Origin: Candidatus Jacksonbacteria bacterium
GTDB lineage: Bacteria > Patescibacteriota > Patescibacteriia > UBA9629 > GWA2-43-13
NCBI GenBank assembly: GCA_018698735.1
Contig: JABIPD010000019.1
Coordinates: 1 to 13,709, forward strand
DNA length: 13,709 nt
Reading direction: 5' to 3'
Part shown: piece after piece, positions 6,779 to 12,217 of the stretch
Position numbering within the stretch: the stretch's first letter is position 1
How the letters are laid out: the number at the start of each line of letters is the position of its first letter
The notes under the pieces: model-generated
What the model was told of the DNA's origin: nothing
The model's database searches: none
The model's input: the letters and a program-made list of their open reading frames with translations, nothing else
Made by a program: the position numbers and the translations under genes

Positions 6779-8086
6779 ATGGCCTTTCGATCAGGTTTAA
6801 AACAATTTTTTAAGACAAAGTCCTTAAGAAACGATCTTATATTTGTACTGTTAATGCTGGTCGTTTTTAGGTTTATGGCTCATATTCCAGTTCCTGGAGT
6901 AGACCCAACGGCATTGCAGTCTTCGCTACAAAGTAATCAGGTATTAGGATTGTTAAACTTACTTACTGGTGGTGGACTTGAAAACTTTTCAATTATCATG
7001 CTTGGAGTTGGTCCATATATTACCGCCTCTATTATTTTCCAGCTACTTACCATGATTGTTCCTCAGTTAGAGGAATTATCTAAAGACGGCGAACGCGGTC
7101 AGAAAATTATAAGCAAATGGACTCGTTGGGCGACTGTACCGCTTGCAGCATTGCAAGGCTATAGCACTATTATCTTTTTAAGCAGACTTGGTGGAGGAGC
7201 GGCTTCTCATACTGGTGCTGCCGGTTCGTTTCTTTCTCAATTTACCCCACTTACCTGGGCAGCTACATTAGCTACCGTTACCGCTGGAACAATACTTCTT
7301 ATGTGGATAGGAGAGATTATATCCGAAAGAAGTTTAGGGAACGGACTTTCACTTATTATCTTTGCTGGAATTATCGCCGGTCTTCCACAGGCGTTATTTC
7401 AGGCATGGCTCGATTTATCAAATAACCCAAGCAATCTTACCAACTATCTTCTGTTACTCTTAGTGGTGGTACTGGTGGTTGCTGGTGTGGTGTTTATTAC
7501 AGAGGGGCAAAGAAATATTCCAATTGCTCATGCCCGGCAGGTTCGTGGTGCACGGCTTACCTCTGGCGCCCAAAACTATCTTCCGCTGCGGGTGAATATG
7601 GCTGGCGTTATCCCTATTATCTTTGCTATCTCGGTAGTGCTGTTTCCTCCTTTTATTGCGCAATTCTTTGTGCGAGCAGAATCGGTTTGGGTTTCGAATG
7701 CAGCCGCATGGGTGGTAGATATTTTCCAAGGAGGGCTTTCGTATGGTATTATATATTTTGTGCTTGTTGTTGCTTTTACCTTCTTCTATACCGCTATTAT
7801 TTTTCATCCAAAGCAGATTGCAGAGAATCTTCAAAAGCAATCAAGTTTTATTCCGGGCATTCGCCCAGGGAAAGAAACAGAGGTATATTTGCAATCAGTT
7901 GTAAATAGAATTCTTCTTGCAGGCGCACTTTTCTTAGGTGCAATCGCAGTTCTTCCGTTGGTATTGCAATCAGCAACCAGCTTCAACCTGATTATCGGAG
8001 GTACAAGTTTGTTGATTGTAGTGTCTGTGGTTATTGAATCTATCAAAAAAGTAGAGGCCCAGCTAACGTATCACAGCTACGAGTAA
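6779..8086 (+). CDS. secY: Protein translocase channel subunit SecY
   Basis: SecY (435 aa) is the pore of the Sec translocon in the cytoplasmic membrane; with SecE it exports and inserts proteins. Ten hydrophobic helices can be followed. Conserved segments include IPVPGVDP (36-43), IMLGVGPYITASIIFQLL (73-90), LLMWIGEIISERSLGNGLSL (173-192), FITEGQRNIPIAHARQ (239-254, the cytosolic loop contacting SecA and ribosome), and FIPGIRPGKET (357-367). Length fits the family. It starts 2 bases after the rplO stop and heads the secY-adk-map trio. The exported protein at 12218 would be a client of this pathway. Confidence 0.98.
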   Translation: MAFRSGLKQFFKTKSLRNDLIFVLLMLVVFRFMAHIPVPGVDPTALQSSLQSNQVLGLLNLLTGGGLENFSIIMLGVGPYITASIIFQLLTMIVPQLEELSKDGERGQKIISKWTRWATVPLAALQGYSTIIFLSRLGGGAASHTGAAGSFLSQFTPLTWAATLATVTAGTILLMWIGEIISERSLGNGLSLIIFAGIIAGLPQALFQAWLDLSNNPSNLTNYLLLLLVVVLVVAGVVFITEGQRNIPIAHARQVRGARLTSGAQNYLPLRVNMAGVIPIIFAISVVLFPPFIAQFFVRAESVWVSNAAAWVVDIFQGGLSYGIIYFVLVVAFTFFYTAIIFHPKQIAENLQKQSSFIPGIRPGKETEVYLQSVVNRILLAGALFLGAIAVLPLVLQSATSFNLIIGGTSLLIVVSVVIESIKKVEAQLTYHSYE

Positions 8087-8120
8087 TGAGTGCACGGTTA
8101 GATTTTATTTTAATAATACT

Positions 8121-8147
8121 GCCTCGGCTTCCAAGCAAGATCGGGGC
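8121..8147 (+). other. Possible hairpin in the secY-adk gap
   Basis: In the 73-base gap, GCCTCG (8121-8126) can pair with CGGGGC (8142-8147), six pairs with one G-T, with a short inner GCT/AGC pairing in the loop. A short TTT follows, but not a proper T-run, so termination is doubtful. It may mark a partial break between ribosomal/secretion genes and adk-map, or be coincidental. Confidence 0.3.
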
Positions 8148-8159
8148 TTTCATAATTTT

Positions 8160-8729
8160 ATGAGTCATTCACCTCAAATTATATTTTTTATGGGGATCGC
8201 TGGTTCTGGAAAAGGAACCCAAGCACGTCTTTTAAACGACACTAACGGCTTCGAGCTTATCGAGACCGGTACTATTCTCCGTAAAATTGCAGGTGAAGAC
8301 ACAGAGAGAGGTAAATCGATTAAAAAAAGATTAGACGACGGCCAGCACATGGCAGATGAAGAGATAACACCGCTTATCGAAGAGGAGTTAGAATCACTGT
8401 TAAAAGAAAAAGAGCACATTATAATAGATGGTTATGCTCGCAGAAAAACTCAAGCTCAAGATGCTATCGAATTAATGAGAAAATTAAAAATTTCAGATGT
8501 TTCGGTGGTGTTAGTAGAGGTGTCAGACGACATTGCTCGAAAAAGAATGGAAAGTAGACAACGCCACGACGACACGCCAGATGCTATTAAGCATAGACTC
8601 GACTATTTTCACGATAGCGTAGAACCTGCAATAGCACATTTGGCAACAGCCTTTAAACTCGTTACAATAAACGGAGACCAGCCAGAAGATAATGTTCATA
8701 AAGATATTGTAAAAGCTCTTAGTTTATAA
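8160..8729 (+). CDS. adk: Adenylate kinase, divergent short form
   Basis: Adenylate kinase (189 aa, cytosolic) converts ATP + AMP to 2 ADP. The P-loop GIAGSGKGTQ is at residues 12-21, the AMP-site region is IETGTILRK (34-42), and the segment corresponding to DGFPRT reads DGYARR (90-95). There is a short LID without the zinc-binding Cys insertion, and the arginine-rich motif RQRHDD (133-138) is followed by RLDYF. Two differences from the family norm are seen: TGD-x-LR has Thr in place of Asp, and F-P-R is Y-A-R. Location between secY and map supports adk; a related nucleoside monophosphate kinase is the alternative. There is no SD; T precedes ATG. Confidence 0.87.
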   Translation: MSHSPQIIFFMGIAGSGKGTQARLLNDTNGFELIETGTILRKIAGEDTERGKSIKKRLDDGQHMADEEITPLIEEELESLLKEKEHIIIDGYARRKTQAQDAIELMRKLKISDVSVVLVEVSDDIARKRMESRQRHDDTPDAIKHRLDYFHDSVEPAIAHLATAFKLVTINGDQPEDNVHKDIVKALSL

Positions 8730-8748
8730 CAGCCAATCTATGGAGGGA

Positions 8749-8764
8749 TCCGTCAATAGACGGA
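8749..8764 (+). other. Short hairpin upstream of map
   Basis: TCCGTC-AATA-GACGGA forms a perfect 6-bp stem with a 4-base loop in the 51-base gap between adk and map. No T-run follows, so it does not look like a terminator. GGAG at 8762-8765 lies inside and just past the right arm but is 15 bases from the map ATG, too far for a normal SD. Confidence 0.4.
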
Positions 8765-8780
8765 GCATAAACATTCGTAT

Positions 8781-9554
8781 ATGGCGATAATTACCCTAGA
8801 AGAGGACATCATGCACCTGCGAGCGAGCGGTCGTATTCTAGCAAAGACATTAGCTTCATTAGAGGAGCGTGTTAAACCTGGGGTTTCGGCAGAAGAGCTC
8901 GACGAATTGGCAGATGAACTTATTCAGAGCGAAGGTGGAATTCCTTCGTTTAAGAACTATGGAAGCAAGGGGAATGAATATCCTTGTGCTATTTGTGTTT
9001 CGGTAAACGACGAAATTGTGCATGCGCTTCCTTCGAAAGAGAAAGTCTTTAAAGAAGGCGATATAGTTGGTATCGATTGCGGAGTAAGTTACAATGGCTT
9101 GTATACCGATTCAGCAATTACCATAGCGGTCGGCGATATTTCTCCAGAAAAATCAGCATTACTCGAGGTAACAAAAAAATCGATGCATGCTGGTATAAAG
9201 CAAGCAAAGCCAGGCAATACCATTTCAGATATATCGAAAGCAATCCAGGCTTCTATAGACGAAGAAAAATATGGAATAGTCAGAGATTTGGTGGGGCATG
9301 GAGTTGGGTATGGTGTTCACGAAGACCCACATATTCCTAATTTTTGGCCATGGCGTGGGAATGGTGGCAGTGGCCCCAAAATTGTAGAGGGTATGGTGTT
9401 AGCAATAGAGCCGATGGTCACTTTAGGTGATTGGAAAACTGTTACCGGCAAAGATGGCTGGTCTGTTCATACAGAGGATTCATCGGACTCTGCTCATTTC
9501 GAGCACACTATTCTTGTTCGTAAATCCGGCGCAGAGATTATTACTCAAGCATAA
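8781..9554 (+). CDS. map: Methionine aminopeptidase, type I
   Basis: Type I methionine aminopeptidase (257 aa, cytosolic, two-metal enzyme) removes the initiator Met from nascent proteins. Metal ligands fit the family: Asp99 (GIDCGV), Asp110 (YTDSA), His173 (VGHGVG), Glu210 (AIEPM) and Glu241 (HFEHT); the active-site His81 lies in VNDEIVHALPS and His180 in GVHEDP. Length is standard. It follows adk in the usual order, but the next gene is not infA; a YqgF-family gene comes 6 bases later. The start is a single ATG preceded by TAT; no SD close by. Confidence 0.97.
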   Translation: MAIITLEEDIMHLRASGRILAKTLASLEERVKPGVSAEELDELADELIQSEGGIPSFKNYGSKGNEYPCAICVSVNDEIVHALPSKEKVFKEGDIVGIDCGVSYNGLYTDSAITIAVGDISPEKSALLEVTKKSMHAGIKQAKPGNTISDISKAIQASIDEEKYGIVRDLVGHGVGYGVHEDPHIPNFWPWRGNGGSGPKIVEGMVLAIEPMVTLGDWKTVTGKDGWSVHTEDSSDSAHFEHTILVRKSGAEIITQA

Positions 9555-9560
9555 AAATGT

Positions 9561-9968
9561 ATGAAACGAATTTTAGGAATAGATCATGGCGAAACAAATG
9601 TTGGAATTGCAATTACAGTAGACGATAAAGCGGAAGTTGCAAGCCCGTTTGTTACAATTAATGCAAAAGAGCAAGACGTATACGTAGAGATTCAAAAAAT
9701 TATAGAAGAGGAGGCGGTAACAGATATTGTCGTTGGAGTTCCGGTTCATATGAGTGGGGAAGATTCAAACCAGACAGAAGTGGTAAAAAAATTTATACAA
9801 ACATTAAAAGAGAAAGTTTCAATTCCAATTCATAAAGAAGACGAGCGCGGAACCTCGAAGCTAGCAAAATCAGCGCTCGAAGGAGCTGCTCGTGGCACAA
9901 CATTAGACGACCAGTACGCAGCACAGTTTATTTTAGAAACGTATTTAGGAAAGATGATAAATAAATAA
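9561..9968 (+). CDS. ruvX: YqgF/RuvX-family putative pre-16S rRNA nuclease or Holliday junction resolvase
   Basis: This 135-aa protein has the RNase H-like fold signature of the YqgF/RuvX family. The N-terminus ILGIDHGETNVGIAI (4-18) holds the first acidic residue, Asp8; IVVGVPVHMSGEDSNQT (56-72) matches the family VVGLP-type motif; DERGTSKLA (94-102) and LDDQYAAQFILETYL (115-129) supply the remaining acidic residues. Members are described as 16S rRNA maturation nucleases or resolvases; which applies here is unknown. It starts 6 bases after map and is likely cotranscribed. There is no SD; TGT precedes ATG. Confidence 0.88.
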   Translation: MKRILGIDHGETNVGIAITVDDKAEVASPFVTINAKEQDVYVEIQKIIEEEAVTDIVVGVPVHMSGEDSNQTEVVKKFIQTLKEKVSIPIHKEDERGTSKLAKSALEGAARGTTLDDQYAAQFILETYLGKMINK

Positions 9969-10135
9969 ATTTCTAATTGCCCTAATTAACCTAATTTCTC
10001 CCCCATGGCGATCCCCGAAGGGGGATAATTAAACACCAATGACAAATGAACAATTCGCTAAGGTGTATACAGTATTGGTATTTGGTGTATTAGTTATTGA
10101 TTAGAATAATTAGATATTAGAGCAATTAGGAATTT
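9967..10135. repeat. AT-rich element with 20-bp terminal inverted repeats, MITE-like
   Basis: The left arm AAATTTCTAATTGCCCTAAT (9967-9986) matches the reverse complement of 10116-10135 at 18 of 20 positions. Inside the left end, CTAATT recurs every 9 bases (9973, 9982, 9991); inside the right end ATTAG occurs five times (10089, 10100, 10109, 10116, 10125). A GC-rich hairpin ATCCCC-GAAG-GGGGAT (10011-10026) lies inside. The left arm overlaps the ruvX stop codon by two bases. No transposase is visible, so a non-autonomous element or a degenerate spacer repeat are the options. The 77 bases between this and the next gene show only weak promoter-like matches. Confidence 0.6.
10011..10026 (+). other. 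GC-rich hairpin inside the inverted-repeat element
   Basis: ATCCCC pairs with GGGGAT around the loop GAAG. An alternative pairs TCCCCC (9999-10004) with GGGGGA (10020-10025). No T-run follows on the plus strand. It could stop or slow transcription after ruvX, but this is not shown. Confidence 0.45.
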
Positions 10136-10212
10136 GTGAAGATTGGAAGTACTGCTGATATGAAGTATCTGCTGAATTTAAAGTTTTTCTGTACGTGGTA
10201 AATTTCAAGCCT

Positions 10213-11286
10213 ATGGAGTTGGTTATTGCAGCTTATCTCGTTTTAAGTGTGATTGTGGGGGTGGTCGCAACCTATGCAGTGCAAATGCTGATGGCACGTT
10301 TTCGGGTTGTGGATCATCCAAATCAAGATAGAAAACATCATACCCGGCCGATTGTATTAGGAGGAGGAATCGCATGTTTCCTCTCTTTTGTTATTGTTTT
10401 AGTTTTATACCTGTTACTGCAGCCTTCAGATGAGATAATTATGAAAAATGTTGTTGGTATGCTTCTTGGGGGTGCTGTTTTGGTGGTTGGCGGATTGCTC
10501 GACGATAAGTATTCTTTAAAACCTTCTCAGCAGGTTATATTTCCACTTATTGCAGTTGCTGTTGTGGTTGCTAGCGGCATCGGGCTTCATGAAATTACTA
10601 ACCCACTTACGGGCGGGAATCTTAATTTAATTCAAGAAAAATGGGAGGTTTTACGGTTTCGAGGGATTCCATATTTTATAAGCTGGCCAGCAGATATTAT
10701 TACGTTTGTTTGGATTTTGGGGATGATATACACCACAAAGTTTTTAGATGGCGTAGACGGATTGGTTCCTGGGGTTACTGCAATAGGAGCCGTGTTCTTG
10801 CTTTTGGTTGGGCTTTTTTTAAGCCAGACCATGTCACCTGTATTGGCGGTAATATTGTTGGGAGTAATGCTTGGGTTTTTGGTGTTTAATTATTCGCCAG
10901 CATCTATATTTTTGGGTGAAGGTGGCAGCACCTGGGCTGGGTTTATGTTGGCGACACTGGCTATTATAAGTACTGCGAAAATTTCTTTAACGTTTTTGGT
11001 GATGGGGTTAGCAATATTAGACACAGGCTGGGTTATTTATAGACGTGTTAAAAAAAGAAACTCACCGTTTAAGGGAGATAGAAATCATTTACATTTACGG
11101 TTAATAGACAGAGGGTTTACCCAGCGTCGGGTTTCATTATTTTATTATCTTTTAGCTTTTCTGTTTGGGACCGCTGGTCTGGTGCTAAGGAATATCGCTT
11201 GGATTTGGTTATTTTTATTGTTGTTGATAACGCTTATTCTTATTGGTTGGTTTGTACCACGAAAAAAGAAATATGATTCTTCGTAA
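10213..11286 (+). CDS. Polyprenyl-phosphate sugar-1-phosphate transferase (MraY/WecA-like)
   Basis: This multi-pass membrane protein (357 aa) belongs to the MraY/WecA/TagO superfamily, which transfers a UDP-sugar 1-phosphate onto undecaprenyl phosphate to start envelope polymers. Visible family motifs: RPIVLGGGIA (45-54), GGLLDDKYSLKPSQQ (93-107, the Asp pair at 97-98), KFLDGVDGL (176-184), FNYSPASIFLGEGGS (225-239) and DRNHLHLRLIDRGF (289-302). Hydrophobic helices run throughout. The Asp of the usual FMGD motif is Glu236, and the Asn before DGxDGL is Lys. Its sugar substrate cannot be inferred; WecA-like is more likely than MraY because of the HLHLRL motif. An in-frame GTG at 10195 would add six residues; I prefer the ATG because T precedes it. 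Confidence 0.87.
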   Translation: MELVIAAYLVLSVIVGVVATYAVQMLMARFRVVDHPNQDRKHHTRPIVLGGGIACFLSFVIVLVLYLLLQPSDEIIMKNVVGMLLGGAVLVVGGLLDDKYSLKPSQQVIFPLIAVAVVVASGIGLHEITNPLTGGNLNLIQEKWEVLRFRGIPYFISWPADIITFVWILGMIYTTKFLDGVDGLVPGVTAIGAVFLLLVGLFLSQTMSPVLAVILLGVMLGFLVFNYSPASIFLGEGGSTWAGFMLATLAIISTAKISLTFLVMGLAILDTGWVIYRRVKKRNSPFKGDRNHLHLRLIDRGFTQRRVSLFYYLLAFLFGTAGLVLRNIAWIWLFLLLLITLILIGWFVPRKKKYDSS

Positions 11287-11800
11287 ACATTTAGAAATTT
11301 TTATCGCTATTATTATTCTGGTTGTTGCTGGAATTGTTATAGCGTTTCCAAAAAGAAGTATAGAGTTTAATAAAGAGGCAGATGTGTTGCGCCCAGTTAC
11401 CCCAGCAATTTCTTTGCCAGAGTTGGAGAGTAACCAGGCTCGCGTATATATAGGTGGCGAGATATTGGTGGTAAATGTTGCTCGTACAAATAAGGAGCGG
11501 ATGACTGGGCTGTTAGAGCACGCTGTTTTGGAGGAAGATAGTGGCATGTTGTTTGAATTCGATGGCTACGATGAATATAACTTTCATATGCAGGCGATGA
11601 AGTTTCCTATAGATATTATATGGCTGGATAATGAAACGATTATAGATATTACGCCCAAAGCACCTCCTCAGGCGGCAGAAGGCGAGAAAGTGCTCTATTC
11701 GCCGGTTGTGCCGGTAAATCGTGTTTTAGAGGTAGTTTCAGGCTTTACAGAGGCGCATAAACTGTTCCCAGGCGATACTATTGCAATAGAGTTTGAATAG
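11273..11800 (+). CDS. Membrane-anchored DUF192 domain protein
   Basis: This 175-aa protein has a single N-terminal membrane helix (about residues 8-25, IFIAIIILVVAGIVIAF) after a short basic start, then a linker and a C-terminal DUF192 domain. Family features are RMTGLLEHAVLEEDSGMLFEF (76-96), NFHMQAMKFPIDIIWLDNE (103-121) and VLEVVSGFTEAHKLFPGDTI (151-170). The domain probably faces outside the membrane; its function is unknown. The start overlaps the end of the upstream transferase by 14 bases, suggesting coupled translation. An in-frame TTG at 11243 would add ten residues that lie deeper inside the upstream gene. Confidence 0.85.
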   Translation: MILRKHLEIFIAIIILVVAGIVIAFPKRSIEFNKEADVLRPVTPAISLPELESNQARVYIGGEILVVNVARTNKERMTGLLEHAVLEEDSGMLFEFDGYDEYNFHMQAMKFPIDIIWLDNETIIDITPKAPPQAAEGEKVLYSPVVPVNRVLEVVSGFTEAHKLFPGDTIAIEFE

Positions 11801-11816
11801 CAGCCACTTGATTTAC

Positions 11817-11844
11817 GTAGAGACGGGGTTAACCCCGTCTCTAC
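11817..11844. repeat. Perfect 28-bp palindrome
   Basis: GTAGAGACGGGGTT is followed immediately by its exact reverse complement, AACCCCGTCTCTAC, giving a 14-bp perfect inverted repeat with no spacer. A hairpin would have a 12-bp stem and a TTAA loop. It lies 16 bases after the DUF192 stop. The first T-run is about 15 bases further (11860-11865), so it is not a standard intrinsic terminator. It resembles dispersed REP-like palindromes with GTAGAGAC/GTCTCTAC ends that I recall from other bacteria (not checked). Confidence 0.8.
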
Positions 11845-12032
11845 AATGAAATAGAGATATTTTTTGCTCAGTCGAGAGGGTCAAGTAAGTGAGTATATGT
11901 TAGATGTAGAGCATGGAATGCCTAAAATTAGCTAAATAAAGGCTTGTTTTACAAACCCGCTCATCATTTGCAACTTGTTTGAAAAGTAAAAAAGATGCAT
12001 TATTACTCTAGTATAGGTCGTTTTTTAAGCTA

Positions 12033-12061
12033 TTGACAAAAATAGTTTGTTCTGATATAAA
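12033..12061 (+). promoter_or_regulatory. Strong sigma70-type promoter with extended -10
   Basis: TTGACA (12033-12038) is followed by exactly 17 bases and TATAAA (12056-12061), with TG one base upstream of the -10 (12053-12054), the extended -10 feature. Predicted transcription would start near 12068 and run through the 71-nt hairpin toward the GTG at 12218, giving a leader of about 150 nt. This is the best promoter match in the window. The promoter lies in low-GC sequence, like the genes upstream. Confidence 0.75.
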
Positions 12062-12086
12062 TACATGTTCATTGAAAAGGAAAGTA

Positions 12087-12157
12087 CCGAGCGAGAAAAG
12101 GCGCTTTATTAGCTGAATAGTTTAGAACTGGCTAAAAAAGCACGTTTTCTCGCTCGG
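12087..12157 (+). promoter_or_regulatory. 71-nt long hairpin in the putative leader RNA
   Basis: CCGAGCGAGAAAA (12087-12099) pairs perfectly with TTTTCTCGCTCGG (12145-12157), 13 bp. Further in, 12103-12107 pairs with 12137-12141 and TTAGC (12109-12113) with GCTAA (12131-12135), plus two G-T pairs, leaving a loop at about 12116-12128. The result is a rod-like stem from about +20 to +90 of the predicted transcript. No T-run follows the 3' arm, so it is not a terminator. It could be a leader regulatory structure, an RNA-stabilising hairpin, or a mobile-element remnant. Confidence 0.6.
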
Positions 12158-12217
12158 AAATAGCGTATGTGTGGAAACGCGTACGTAGGTTACTAGCGTC
12201 CTAATGAGAGGGACACC

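Larger units (their letters stand above)
11801..12217. other. 417-base gap without a supported gene
   Basis: No ORF of credible length or codon pattern is seen on either strand between the DUF192 stop and the GTG at 12218. The gap holds a perfect palindrome near its left end, an AT-rich stretch (the line 12001-12060 has 15 G/C in 60 by hand count), a promoter, and a large hairpin. GGCTTGT/ACAAACC (11941-11957) is a weak 7-pair hairpin with one mismatch. No tRNA-like cloverleaf was found. Confidence 0.7.

Noticed and set aside
214..8046. Many minus-strand and alternate-frame ORFs across the ribosomal cluster
   Set aside because: They lie wholly within well-identified ribosomal, secY, adk and map genes and show no family motifs.
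10039..10104. 21-codon ORF with a hydrophobic stretch inside the inverted-repeat element
   Set aside because: It lies in repetitive AT-rich DNA with no start signal like its neighbours (A at -1) and could easily occur by chance.
11859..11869. Palindrome plus the T-run at 11860-11865 as an intrinsic terminator
   Set aside because: The T-run begins about 15 bases beyond the hairpin, too far for a standard intrinsic terminator; a loose role in stopping transcription is still possible.
12065..12112. 15-codon mini-ORF overlapping the left arm of the leader hairpin
   Set aside because: Tempting as a leader peptide for attenuation, but its ATG lies right at or before the predicted transcription start and has C, not T, at -1. 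No codon run suggests sensing.
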